This document shows, piece after piece, positions 23,284-36,139 of a stretch of 64,000 bases of DNA (position 1 is its first letter; each line of letters opens with the position of its first letter). A model generated the notes under the pieces. It worked only from the letters and a program-made list of their open reading frames with translations, had not been told where the DNA came from and searched no databases. A program made the translations under genes and the position numbers. Source of the stretch: Sipunculus nudus. Its lineage: Eukaryota > Annelida > Sipuncula > Golfingiida > Sipunculidae. The stretch lies in NCBI GenBank assembly GCA_026874595.1, contig CM049306.1, positions 29,441,519 to 29,505,518 of the forward strand. Direction: 5' to 3'.

Positions 23284-23619
23284 TTTTAAAAGTTTACACA
23301 TTTTTCTCTATTTTTGAGATATATAAATACAGACTAAATCTTGGCCTGTTGGTTAATCTGTTTGATGCTTTAGTTGAATGGGTATATACTACCATTCTGA
23401 TGATAAAATTTCCTTTTGCGAATCTCTTCCCAGTCAGCTGAGCGTCATGACCCATGGGTCACTTGTTGAGATATATAAATACAGACTAAATCTTGGCCTG
23501 TTGGTTAATCTGTTTGATGCTTCAGTTGAATGGGTATATACTACCATTCTGATGATAAAATTTCCTTTAGCGATTCTCTTCCCAGTCAGCTGAGCGTCAT
23601 GACCCATAGGTCACTTGTT
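23284..23619 (+). mobile_element. Family-A 3' end, duplicated tail
   Basis: A tail of 152 bp beginning GAGATATATAAATACAGACT is present twice, 23,316-23,467 and 23,468-23,619. Each copy contains the subterminal GTCAGCTGAGC, which is the inverse of the family-A 5' terminus. Each then has the palindrome TGACCCATGGGTCA (23,448-23,461; TGACCCATAGGTCA at 23,600-23,613) and ends CTTGTT. A subterminal inverted repeat plus a 3' hairpin is the layout described for Helentron-type non-autonomous elements. Confidence 0.75.
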
Positions 23620-26600
23620 TTTTACAAAAACCACGAAACTTTATGCCCAAGGTATTATCTTAATCAACAGTTTCATAAAATAATAATTCAAGCTTGGTCC
23701 AGACCTTTGGTCTCAGCAACTCAGTTGCAGTAATCATACTTTCTTTATTCTAATCCTATCACAGGGATACTGAAGATAGATTCTGTATTGTAATATGTCA
23801 TATGAAATATGAATAGCTTTGAGACACAGCTGGAGCTTTGGTCACCTGTATTTCACATAACACTCTGAACTGTGCCCACAGACATCAGTTTATATCAGTC
23901 ACTTACAGTATCAAAAATGTTTTATGCCTTTTTTGGTATGGCTTAGACTGGTCAGAAGGGCATAGTCACTGCAGTAATCACATGATCTATCATTTATTTT
24001 ATAGCAGATGACATTGAACATTTGAATGATTGTATAATTATGAAAAAAATAGAGTGTAGTTGCAGATGGGAGACCTGCACCAATGCCTTGATCCACATGC
24101 TCATCCTCCCAAAAAATTGAACCATCCATCCCAAAGTATCATTAATTTTATCCAATAAGAACATTGGGGGACTTACAAATGATGATAATTTTTATGGAGT
24201 TATCAGGAATCAGATGATTTTAAGGCCTTTGGTGAATGACCTTGACCTTTAAGTCAAAGGCTTTGACTGTTTTTTATGATAAACAACAGTCTTTTGGGTT
24301 TTTGACTTCCATCAACTGAAAAATTTTTAAAATGACTTCTGCAAAATTTGTGACTTGCAGTGCTCAAACAAACAAGTTTACATACTGATTTGACTGATTG
24401 ATATTCTTACTGAATCTCAGTTCTTGTAAGCAATAATGCTATCTGACACGCTAACCTGAGCCACCTCCGATCAGGGAGGTAATATTGGAAGGCAGGATCT
24501 CAAGCAGGCTGAGATTCAACACGGCGCCAGTTACAGCCATTACCTGCGTAATCCTTTAACATACACCACCCGTTCATATGTTTACTGCTCATGGTAATAC
24601 AGAGGGCTGGCCAAATCATGGGTGATTATTTTCACAGACATGATATTTATAACTCAATATATATCAAGTAGGATTAAAAATTATATATCAGGAAGTTTCT
24701 TTATTGCCTTGGCTGCAGTAAAAGGTCATAATTTGCTCCATTTAAATATTTTAAAAAAATGCCAGTAATACAAAATTGTGGTGATATTAGCTGGAACAAA
24801 AATATGCATGCATATGATATCAGTATCATTGTTTTAAAGGCCCCATTAGGGTCTCCAATTAATGTAAATACATGTATATGTACCTATGAAGCTGCTTACA
24901 CTTGGTTATCATTATGATTGCTATATATAGTTGGCATATTGTAACAGGGCATATATTTGTATGCCATGTTCATGTTCTATCAGTTTATCATAATGTATTC
25001 TGAGGCTAGACTCTGGATTGTTTTGATGTGATGATTATTCATTCACTAGTCTTAATTATTAATTAATCATGTCATTTTAGAAGTCCAGGGTATTGTACAC
25101 AGACAACGAATTTCTAATTTATGTTAATTATCAAATCTAATTAAAGCAAGGTCCTGGAAAGCGGAAGGAGTCTGCTGCCATGGATTCTAATAACTGGCCA
25201 GGGACAGAGTAGTATTTGAATGTTGTTATATCCCTAGACTGAGAATTTAGGGATACTGTGGTTTCAGCATGTTCTCTCAGCTGCCCAGTGCCATAGACAA
25301 ATTTTGTGTGTTATAACTAAAAAGTACTTCACTGATACTTTTGATGTTCATAGATGTTAATGGGACACAGTCTAAATAGAATGGAGTCATGACCTTGACT
25401 CAACTAAGAGTGACATTTACCTTGAATAGGTCCATTTTGGACAAAATAATCATGCAAAGCATTAAATATCTCAAAAGGACCATCTGACTGCTGCTTTATC
25501 TTGCACTAAAGACTGGCAGTGCAACATTTTAACCTTTTTCTGTTATTTTTTCTCCCATTTTTATCCCCATCACTGCCATTTGACAAAATTGAAACTGTGA
25601 AAGCAATCAAATTAAAAAATAAATAATGGACAGATTCCTTTCAATTTGTGCACAAGATATGGGAATGACCTTGGCCTTGAATTATTACATATCTTGTGAA
25701 ATGAACACAAAACTTAAGATTTTTGAAGAATTTGTTGATGGAATGTTCTGAAAATCAGATGCCTATGGGTCTGACAGCTTTGTGCTGAATAGCCACCATA
25801 CACTCATTTTGCCTTTCCTGTGTCTATTGTCTGCTGGCTTCTGCCACTTGACAGCATTGGAATAATTTACATTCAGGTTACTTTGTAATTTGGCAGAGTT
25901 ATGCATATTTGCAAGCCAGAGCCTCATGTTGGAGAACTTTATATGTTGAATCGAACTTTTCAGTTGATGTGCTTCAGAAAAATGGGGGTGTATAAGTATT
26001 ATAAAATGTATACACATTATATATTATGTATATGTTTGATATCTTGGGACACCACAGTATCTCCAATATCAGATATTTTTAATTTTACAATTTTTTATTT
26101 TGTAATTACACGTGTTTATAAAAATCATGTACCTGTTAAACTAAGATTAATTGAGACATCCATGTTCTTGTAGCAGAGGACTTTTCATTGCTTCTGTTTC
26201 TTTTGTAAAGAGGAATTTTCAAGTCCACCTCTGAGGTTCTGATTCTTTGTACTTCCCATCTGCTGAGCATTGCCCAGCACTGTATGTAGATATATAACCA
26301 TTGCTGCCTTTGCAGTATTTATTATGCTACAATAACTTCTTCCATTGGACTAGACTTGACATACAGTGATGTTATCTACTGAAGGTTTGGTATATAGGCC
26401 AGTGTTTGCCTGCTGGGTTATTCATAGTTGACTGTTTTAACTGTGCCAGATCCAAGACTATACAGAATACAACATAACCACATGAATGTTACAGAGTGAA
26501 TGACAAATATTGTTAGTACGAGCACAGTCAAATATAATGCCTTTATTGTTGTCTACATGAAGATCCTTTGTACCACAGAAACTCCAAACAAAATGCTGGC

Positions 26601-26980
26601 TCATGTATGAGATGAAAGGCTTGGTTGGATGGGAATAAATAATTGTTTATGTTAAAGATGCTTTTTGATATCTCGATACACATGTACACAAGTTACATAT
26701 GAAATTGCACAGGACATATTGCAGTGCTTCTGATATGCATATATATAAAAGTAAGTAAAAACCTCCTACATTATGCATACATAGTAGCATTGGAACAGGT
26801 TGTATCAAATGACTAATGATAGAATATAATTCAATAATTTCATGTACCTTTTGTATGCCATTGAATTTGCTTGATAGAATTATTCCAAAAATATTGACCT
26901 AGTAAATTCAGTCTTACTTGTACATCATACTTAAAGGTCAAGGTAGTGGCCAGGTTGCGGACACTTGTTCATGGCACAAG
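23620..26980. other. Putative intron, no gene seen
   Basis: AT-rich sequence. Small repeat relics include TGACCTTGACCTTTAAGTCA near 24,238-24,257 and CCTCCGATCAGGGAGG near 24,465-24,480. A stretch around 25,140-25,210 is richer in G/C, but no frame or motif allows a call. Confidence 0.45.
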
Positions 26981-27540
26981 CTTCAGTTATAACTCTTTGC
27001 TACTTTGTGTCCCATCTTCAGTTATAATGCTCTTTGCTACTTTGTGTCCCATCTTCAGGTATACTGCTCTTTGCTATTTTGTGTCCCATCTTCAGTTATA
27101 ATGCTCTTTGCTGCTTTTGTCCCATCTTCAGTTATAATGCTCTTTGCTGCTTGTGTCCCATCTTCAGTTATAATGCTCTTTGCTACTTTGTGTCCCATCT
27201 TCAGTTAAAATGCTCTTTGCTACTTTGTATCCCATCTTCAGTTATAATGCTCTTTGCTACTTTGTGTCCCATCTTCAGTTATAATGCTCTTTGCTGCTTT
27301 GTTTCCCATCTTCAGTTATAATGCTCTTTGCTACTTTATGTCCCATCTTCAGTTATAATGCTCTTTGCTACTTTGTGTCCCATCTTCATTTATAACATTT
27401 GCTCTTTGCTGCTTTGTGTCCTATCTTCAGTTATACTGCTCTTTGTTACTTTGTGTCCCATCTTCTGTTATAATGCTCTTTGCTACTTTTTGTCCCATCT
27501 TCTGTTATAATGCTCTTTGCTACTTTGTGTCCAATCTTTT
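26981..27540 (+). repeat. 37-bp minisatellite, about 15 copies
   Basis: The unit is TTATAATGCTCTTTGCTACT followed by TTGTGTCCCATCTTCAG, repeated head to tail with point changes and a few indels. Because 37 is not a multiple of three, the same short peptide phrases appear in successive frames. The open frames here are artefacts. The array lies in the presumed large intron. Confidence 0.95.
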
Positions 27541-30500
27541 AATTTCTCTGACTGGAGAAGAATATTTTTTCTGGTTAATATGACTAGTTTACATGTACCT
27601 TCATAATTGTATGTGATTGATTACACGAAAATGCAAATGGTTTCATCATATCATCGATATTATCTAATGATTTGCACACCACTTATAGGGCTAGCCACTG
27701 AAAGTTAATTTAGTAAATGAGTATTCATTGTATAAACATACATGAACATGATACATTATACATTACTTTTTTTGCATATGAAGATGCTCAGCCATATTAT
27801 GCAAAAGACTGGCTATCAGAAAATAAGTACTATTTATTATTGGCCAGTGTTTAGCAGTAAATTATCAATAGAATTAGGACCGGGGCAAGCGAGATATTTT
27901 ATTTTAGACCAGCAGCAAAAGCTGAGATATAAATATTTTTATCTCGCATCCATTTTATCCTGTAAAAGTGAAAGAATTTAAATATTCACACCTGCAACTT
28001 ACGTAGGTCCATGGATAAGCAATATAATAGCAGATATCCGTAATATTTGATGATGACAACATAAAGGTCACATTTCAGCCACAAAGTTTCTTGACACAAA
28101 AAATAATTTTATTCAATGATATCTTTGCAATGCAAATTAATCTAATTTACAAACCCCTGTTGTTTGCTGTTCCAGTCTATGAAGATTATATTATCATTTA
28201 TTAATATCAAATCTGGTTAGAACTTAGAACATCAGGCAACAGTATATCAGTTCTTGTCACAGTCATCAATTAAAAAAATGAACCAAAGTTTTTATTTTCA
28301 GAGCCATCAACAATCCCATCTGTTTCCTTTCAGAGCTGTGTATATTATAATATATATTAGTACATGGTACCAACCGTTGTTATATATCTCTTTGAGTCTA
28401 GATTCATTTGCTTTTGATTAATTGTGCTCTTCAAATTCAAACATTAAAATGCACATGGCTTGTACTCAGTACGCTTACTGCATGGCCTGTGTCTCACTGT
28501 GAGGTGAGGCACAGAATGGATCAGTTATGGGCTGCTGTGCCAAGAGTTAAATCCAGTGCTGTGGGTGCTGCAGTGGATGTGCCATGGGAGTTCTTGGATC
28601 ACATCTCCTCCAGAGCTTCCCTGATTTTGGCTTAGGCAGCTGACAGGGTGACTGGTGCTGCCAGAGCCTAGCTATTGCTTCTTCTTTGTTAAAACCTGGT
28701 ATTGACAACATCATCATGTACATGCCAGAAACTGTTCTTTTGAAGTCTTTCTGTCTCCCACTGGTTATTACAGTATGCTAAAAGGGCAGACTTGTCACAT
28801 TTTTAGAATAAGATTAAAAGAACTGCTCTTGGAACATGAAACTTTACCTTGTCCTCTTTGAATGACTAGAGCTGTATTCCTTTGATACAGTTTGGTTCAT
28901 ATTTGTTCAGATTTTTTTAAAACATTTTTCTTTAAATAACAAAAACCAAAATAGACTTATAATTGCATTATAAATCAAATGATCCATTCATGAACAATCA
29001 ACACATTATTTTAATTTGAACATTTTAAAAGAAAGATTTACGTTAAAGTACAAAAAATACCACAGAGGTGAGTGTTTCTTTTGTTATTACATAGTATCAA
29101 ATTACATTAAAATTAAAGTTAAATGGTAGTTCTCGCTTCATTATAATTTGTAAGGGCAGTAACCCACAAAATACATTTGATAAAATTGATAGAATATCTT
29201 GAAGATAAAAAGCTTCAGAAAAGGGCTGCAAACAATACACAAGAAAGGCTTAGACTCAGCAGTGGTCACTCTTGTGTAACATGAACCTGTGCTAGATGGT
29301 ATGTGTCCTCGGAGAAAAAATATCTGATTTGGTTGAATTTTGGACCGTTGGTGGGATTAGTCTGGTCTTGAATAATTCAGGTTACCAACTGGTTTACAGT
29401 TGGATATGTTAATAAATAGACTCTGTTTTTGATATATGAACTGTATTATGTTTTTATTGACTATTAGATAAAAAAAAGACATTGAGAACACATATTAATT
29501 CATATTTTCCACCCATATTGCCAGTAGGGGTATGTATTACTGTAAGTGAGAATAATGATTTACTGGTGAACACTTATCATACCAAACTCTGAAAACCATT
29601 TGCAGTGTGTTTTTGCCTACCTGATCTTATTTTTATCTGTTCATTTTATTTTCAAATCAGGTTTTAACTTTATTTGCCTTTAATAATGTGAATGATGATG
29701 TAATGCCTGGTTGTAATTTTAAAATATATCAAAGGTACAAGCAAAATGTAATCTACTGAAAAATATTTTGAGAAGAAAAAAGAAGAATGTGTATATGTTG
29801 TTTTATTATGTAGTCCTGAGTGTAAATTTGTTTTCACCTGTGAATATGCAAGTGAAAACATTGCAAAGGGTTTTTTCCATAAAAAAACCCAGAACAAATG
29901 TACCTGTTAAATAACATCTTAGGATGAAAATCATGTGTGATTGATAAAAAAGCATGGCCTTTTCCCTAAGTACACTGTGTTTTGACTGCACTCAGAGTCT
30001 AGCCATAGATCTCACCTTGGCTACCCCTCCACTTCCTCAAGTGAATGGAATCATAGTGCTCAATTTCTTTTACTGAATGCCGACTCAGCATCTTTTCCAT
30101 GGCTTCTTCTCTGGCTGCTCTTACTGTGCTTCAGCAGCAGTGCCCTCTTGGCTTTGTCCTTGGATCACAGGCTTTTATATAAAATTGATTTGGGTGTTAA
30201 CTTTAAATTTTTAAAAAGTTTTATGTATTATATATTTTAAACAACTCCCCCCCCCCCCCCCCCTTCTGTAAGTAAGGTGTGGTGGATTAATAGCAAGGTT
30301 TTCAGTTTTTACCCAATACTTGGGTACAACCGGGTTTGGGTAAAATAGGTTATATACCTACGTTTTACTAAGAATTCCTGGATTTTTACTCGAATTCCTT
30401 CTAAATAGAGTAGTTTGCTCAGTATGGTCAAACAACAAGGTGAGTGGTATATGGCTTCTGTTTGACAGAGGTGATGTTGTCATCTCAGCCACTTGGCTTA

Positions 30501-30854
30501 CTACCAACAATGAAAAAAAAAATGTGTTTATAACTTCAGCTGATCTGACTAGGTGATTGAGTATTGTTTTTTGGTGTCAATCAAATGTAGAATGAAGTAA
30601 AAACACTATGTCATGTTATAGTAACTTGTGTTGTTGGCTCCCTAATGAGGTAGCATAAGCTACCTGAATAATTCTAGAAAGACATAAAATGTGATGTGTT
30701 AAGTAAGATGAAGTTTGTTGTAAACAGTATTTTTGTTGAGTATATCAATTAGGATTGAAAAACAGGGGAAACCCCATATATAAATACCTCTCCTGATACA
30801 TACATGAAACAACTGATGTGATGCAATTCAGTAATATGTAATATTATAAATAAT

Positions 30855-30858
<4 letters not shown>
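27541..30858. other. Putative intron, no gene seen
   Basis: AT-rich. Two GC-richer islands stand out: 28,450-28,690, and 30,000-30,170, which holds a Maf-like site. A poly-C run lies at 30,247-30,263. No exon with matching splice sites was recognised. Confidence 0.45.
30078..30090 (+). promoter_or_regulatory. Near-perfect Maf recognition element
   Basis: TGCCGACTCAGCA differs from the palindromic T-MARE TGCTGACTCAGCA at one position. It lies in a GC-richer intronic patch. Binding by Maf/CNC factors is inference. Confidence 0.35.

Positions 30859-30932
<74 letters not shown>
30859..30932. repeat. (TA)37 microsatellite
   Basis: Uninterrupted TA over 74 bp inside the presumed intron. Confidence 0.97.
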
Positions 30933-30936
<4 letters not shown>

Positions 30937-32102
30937 GAGTTTGATGTCATTGGTGCTAATTGACAAAAAGGAAGTATCATTGCCTCTTAAATAATAATCC
31001 ATCTGCTGCTATGGTACTTGGCATGTCTCTCCAATAATCAGTAGCTTTACTCAACCAGACCTGAACAGATCTTCAAATTAATTCTAAAACCATCGTATTT
31101 CAGAAACATAAATCATTTATGTACATACCGATATGATTTTGAGGGTGGCAGCAAAGCACTGATTACAAATGTTCAAGGCATGTTAAGACTGTTTGCAGTA
31201 TTTTATAATCAAGTTACAATCAAAGTTAATCAAATGCCAATATTATCAATAACTGAATTAAATGAAAGACAACTGAGCAGTTTATGGGCCTTATGGTTTC
31301 AAGCTTGACGTATGAAAACACAAGTGACAATTTACTGCCCAGTGTTGCTGTTAGGCGTGTATGTGTACACATACTATATTATTATTTTCCACAAATATAC
31401 GCCTCTTTAGAACAGTTTTGAATATGAAGAAGTTGTGTTTAAACAATTTCTTCTAGACTATAATGGAGAAACTAGACACACTCTGGGCCCACATGGTAAG
31501 ACAAGAAAATTCTGTTTAACAGCCAATGTCATTAACTCTGGCAATTTTTTGTATGCTTCTTTGTTTTCCGTACCTTTAATTTAAATCTTCTTGCAGGTGT
31601 ATGACTTCAGTTCTTTTACATCTTTGTATCGTTACTTATGAGATTTGGTGCTTTGTGAGTAATTCTAAAGGCCATCATATCAGTCTTAAAGACCTACACT
31701 CCTCACGCAGCGGTTATACACTTCAGTTGTCCTAGATTTTCTCTCGTGTAAACGCTGCTTTGTATAGCAAAGTTGGGATCATCACAGATAGATGCTGTTA
31801 AGAAAGACGCCATTGTATCATCTGGACGCTATTTGTTTGAAAACTATGAAAATGGACACTGATCAATTTTATAATAACCATGTTATGTTTTAGATTATAT
31901 TTTGTTTTCATGTGTATAACCATGGAATGTGGAGCATATTCAAAACCATAATTATTGTGGTGTAATTGTTTAGTTCAGAAAAAATTGTCCAGCAGGAATT
32001 TCTGTCACCTTAAATATTGAGCCTTCATTTTCAGAATAAAAATATCATAATACTGATATCAGAGTTGATTTCTAGATTTATTGGCCTAATATCCTACTGT
32101 TA

Positions 32103-32165
32103 TACTGTGGTTGCCTTTTTTTCACGAGCGTTCCAAATTCACAATATTTCAAAATGGAAATTTTC
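32103..32165 (+). mobile_element. Single end of the CTGTGGTTG MITE family
   Basis: TACTGTGGTTGCCTTTTT followed by CACGAGCG and CACAATATTTC resembles the left end of the 435-bp element at 50,380. No right end was found nearby, so it is a truncated relic. Confidence 0.5.
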
Positions 32166-33122
32166 AGAAAAAATAAAGACTTAATAAAAAGAAGTCCCTG
32201 TCATTGAAAGCAGGTTGGAAGGCGGAAAACTGATAAATTATTAATAATAATGGATCTTGTATGTTACCTTACAGTCCTAATTATTTTTTCTTATTTTTTC
32301 CTAGTATTTTTCATTCCATTTTAACAGTAGTCTGAACAATAAACGTATGACACATTATATTTATACCACAGAGTACCAATAACCATCAGCCTTAGTGTGT
32401 TAAATGAGAGAATATGCCTTATCATGCTTGATATACGGCTGATGATGTAAGGCTTTTGAAATGATAAGCATTATGGTCAGCTTTGGCAGCCTAATGTATA
32501 CAGCAGTCAGAGAAAAATGATAGTATGCCATTGACTGTAATCTTGACTATGCCTGTCTGGCTGTGCCAGCCTAAACATGCAGTGGTTGTCACGCAGCTCC
32601 AGTGTGACTGTACAAGCTGACTAACACAGTAACACAATTCTGGTTCTCTCTCAGGTGCGTTTGTGTTACTATCTGTTGGTGTATGTGTGGGTTCTTCTGC
32701 AAGATAAAAAAAAAAATAAGAAAGGTGGCATGGATTTTAATGAAACCAGTTTATACATTGATGTGCGGGGTCACTGGGTGAGTTTAAAGAGTAATTGAAT
32801 TATGGGTACCAGACTCGGCACACAGATACCCTTTGATTGTGGTGATGGGGTGATGGTTCAATGTTTTTGGTGGCTTTGTTACTGGTTCCAGTTAAGGATG
32901 TTTGTTTATTGTTATTTTTATTTTATAAGTGATATAGTGTATTGCATTAGTCTTTGTATTATATATTGTGTTGAATATTTTTGTAATACAAATATATTCC
33001 TTGATGGAAAAATCACAATATGCAGAGCTCCTGTCTTGACACATTTCAAATGACAGGGCTATACAAAATTGGAGAAATTTCAACTTGGAGATATTGTATA
33101 TCATAACTCTGTGTGCTTTCAG

Positions 33123-33536
33123 GAAGTTCCACCATTCGATCGAGAGCTGTCACTGACACAGTAGTGAGGGGAGAGCTGGGTGGTTCGTATGCAACATGCC
33201 GATAGCCAGAAAAGATTCTCCTGGAGTCGCAAGAATCTGTCACCTTCTGCCTAAACCCCCTGGTTTCCCCCACCACAGCCAGCTGTCTCCTAACCTGGTC
33301 GCTGGCAGCGGAGGCATCTTCAGTGGTCACGAAGGACAAGCCTGTGTGCCCGAGCTCGCACACTTAGCCACCAATTTACAGGGAAGCGCTTCACCTGAGC
33401 TCAGTAACAGGCAGTGTTTCAGCACTCATAGTCCTCCCATATTGAACCTTAGTCCAAACCTCAGCCCCACAGACCTCCACAGGAACTCTCCGGCTTACGA
33501 TTTACGGGAAAGCACACGAAGAAGGAGCATGCAAGG
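33123..33536 (+). CDS. Coding exon of an unrecognised Ser/Pro-rich protein (coding from 33,196; first coding exon)
   Basis: A good acceptor (TGTGTGCTTTCAG) ends at 33,122 and a good donor (CAAG|GTTAGT) begins at 33,537. All three frames are closed by stops before the ATG at 33,196, which has A at -3. So 33,123-33,195 would be 5' UTR and 33,196-33,536 codes for about 113 residues. The peptide starts MPIARKDSPGVARICHLL. It has repeated SP motifs (SPNL, SPEL, SPPI, SPNLSP, SPAY) and ends with basic STRRRSMQ, a PKA/AGC-kinase-like site. It looks disordered and phosphoregulated. GC content is clearly above the flanks. It may be joined to the candidate exon at 11,007 over a 22-kb intron. No family is recognised. 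The minus-strand frame at 33,046-33,363 is taken as a shadow. Confidence 0.6.
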
Positions 33537-34657
33537 TTAGTCACATGACACTGATCTTAAAACGTATAAGAAATCCCTGGTCATACCTGTCTGTTGTCTG
33601 TCCATCCATAGCTCCAAGCATCAAGTCAGTAAGACTGCCTTACAGGAAGTTACATAAAGGTTGAAATAGGGAGTTTGGCTAATAAGCCACTGTAACTGTT
33701 ATGGCATCATATGTAATGGTAACAGTGATATTTTTGACCTACTGGAAGGTTTAAGTTTGAAATTTTGTCATTAATAACTCATTTTAATTGTTAAGACATG
33801 GGTGTTCTTAATAAGATTGAGAGATCATCATTATAAAATATTTATATGATGATCAGTCAGTGTCCATAGGGATGGCTAATACTATTATTTGCCAGACGAA
33901 GGGACTAGTCTTTTCCACCAAGTATATGGTAAGTTCTGCTAAGTATGTGATAGGTCAGTGTAATTTTTGGGCTTCATTATATATCTGTGGCATTTATGAA
34001 TGAATGAATGAAAAAGTTTTGTACCTCCTTGGTTGAATGAATTCTAGAATAATTACCTGTCACAGTATGTACTTTATTTAAATGATAGTTAAAAATTTTC
34101 TGGTGTGAGGTGCTGGTCACTGCTAAATGTGATTGGCTGCTTTGGTGTTTGATGAAGTATTCAGCAGCATTGCGTCTACCAGCCTGAGGCCTACCAGCTG
34201 AACAGCCAGCTGACTACTGTAACAGCACCAGCTGACTGTTGAGATTTATGAAGACTGCTGCTAGTCAGGTCAGCCTGCTGTACCAACCAAATACTGAAAT
34301 CCCCCAGAATACACTGCAGTACACAGAGTATGCCTGGAACACTTGGTATTTTATTGAGCACTTGGATACCTTTAAATGTGTACCATGTACACAAAATCTT
34401 TTGAGTTCTTGAATATAATAATATAATCATTAACAATTAATTTAGGTTTCCTGGAAAATTGCAGCGGATCAGATAAAGTTGCACATTCACAGTTCAAATG
34501 AAAACAGTAATTTAGTAACTGAAGAATACAGTCAGAAAGTATCAACCTTCAGTCTAGTTGCCAAAGTCAGTATTATTTATTAAATGATAACGTGTGTATA
34601 AGCATTCTTGTCTGAACAAAAATTTATTTCGTGAGAGCCTAATAAGAAAATGGTATG

Positions 34658-34724
<67 letters not shown>

Positions 34725-35666
34725 TTATATATATATACATATTTATATATATATATATTATTTATCTTACCAAGTACTTATATCAGGGTGCTATCAGAAC
34801 ATAAGAGACAAATTGATATTAATTATTATAAAAAATAAAAAGACTAACAGACCTCTTATGGGGGGAGGAGTGAATCAGTAAATCAGAAATTTGAGAAGTA
34901 TGAGTCGAAAGCACAAAATCACTGACTGCAGTCTGTCTCTTGGGATGAACCATTTTTAACCTGGGTCTCTGTATCAGATCTCACTAGTGAGTTTTCTGAA
35001 CTCTGTTGGGAGTAATACAACCAATGCTGGATGGTGATGAAAGGTTGTGTTTTTGTACAGGGAATTCACTACAGTTACAGTGCACAGGAAAATAAATTAG
35101 AAAATACTGTATTGGAGGTTATAATATGAAATATACCTGTCAGATTTGTAGAGATCTGTTGTATGGTAAAGTTCACAGCGGCTTTTAAGGTGCAAGTCTT
35201 GTACTGAACATAACTGAAGTTGTGTTAAAGTTTATCAAGGAACTTGCAATTTGGGAATTGAAAATGGAAATGAGATGCAAGCTTTCAGAGAATAAAATTT
35301 CTTGGCTGACATAATTTTAATCCATTACCAGGTTCCATTACCAGGTTAAACAACAAGGTCTTTAGCTTTAACTCCAACCTGCCTGACTTTTGTTTCATGG
35401 AAGTAAAATGCAAGTTAGATAAACAAGCATGCAGTTGTAAGGTTATAATGCTGGAGTTATCTGAATGTCATTTGATCAGAGTAGAAAAACAGTAATTTCA
35501 AGTAGATATACCAGGTTGTGCAGTTAATCTTCTCAGCTACTAAATCAGGAGATAGCTTTAATATTTTAATTTTGCTTAGCAAAAGGAATTTGTTTATGTT
35601 AATTGTCTTATTGTCAGTGTAGGGAATAGAAATTTTATTGGACATGCTATATATGCTTGAGATGTT
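33537..35666. other. Putative intron downstream of the coding exon
   Basis: AT-rich, containing an imperfect TA/CA/TTTA microsatellite at about 34,656-34,760. No further exon of the plus-strand gene was identified. The rest of the gene must lie beyond, or its exons are too short to see here. Confidence 0.45.
34656..34760. repeat. Compound (TA)n microsatellite
   Basis: A long TA run from about 34,662 to 34,717 is followed by ACACATATTTATATAT-type imperfect repeats. The tyrosine/isoleucine-rich frames over it are not genes. Confidence 0.95.
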
Positions 35667-35760
35667 AATAAGCCTCCCCTGCTAGGGGGAGGCTTATTGA
35701 TTCCTTATGTTTTTTTTTCTTCCTTTCTTCTTCTTCTTCTGGACACTCCTTTGCAACCAC
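35667..35760 (+). repeat. Perfect 13-bp hairpin followed by a CTT-rich tract
   Basis: AATAAGCCTCCCC (35,667-35,679) and its exact inverse GGGGAGGCTTATT (35,686-35,698) enclose a 6-nt loop. They are followed by a pyrimidine tract of TTCTTCTTCTTCT and GGACAC. This resembles the hairpin-first 5' end of other dispersed elements in the window (compare GTATCCGCC...GGCGGATAC-type ends in family B). A 3' partner was not located. Confidence 0.6.
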
Positions 35761-36139
35761 AATATTTCAAGATTAGCTGTCCCTATCTGCCTGTCACTTC
35801 ATATTGCTACTTACAAAGTATGAGGCAACACCTGATTAGATTTTGAGTGTCGTCTCAACAGTTCAATTATGCTAATTAGCTTAATGAGCAGTTTTCTTTA
35901 CGCTTGCGCTCAAAACATAATTATAAATGTGATTTGTACAAAACTTTGTTGATACCTTGAGAGTATTCCTCTGACAAGTTGTTTAACTTTTGGGGTAAAT
36001 CTGTGCATATTAAGTAGGTCATATGCATAATTCTGTAAATCAGCCATGTGTAAATTTGTCAGTTTTATTCAATTCACTTGATGGACTTCATTTGAAAGAC
36101 TATCACCCAGAGAAAATTTACTGTGCAGGTGCAGTTTCT

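Noticed and set aside
27005-27583. Open frames in the 37-bp repeat as a repetitive protein
   Set aside because: The period is not divisible by three, so the same phrase moves through all frames.
33046-33363. Minus-strand 105-codon frame
   Set aside because: The plus strand has matching acceptor, Kozak ATG and donor with biased Ser/Pro composition. The minus frame runs beyond the GC-rich exon without signals.
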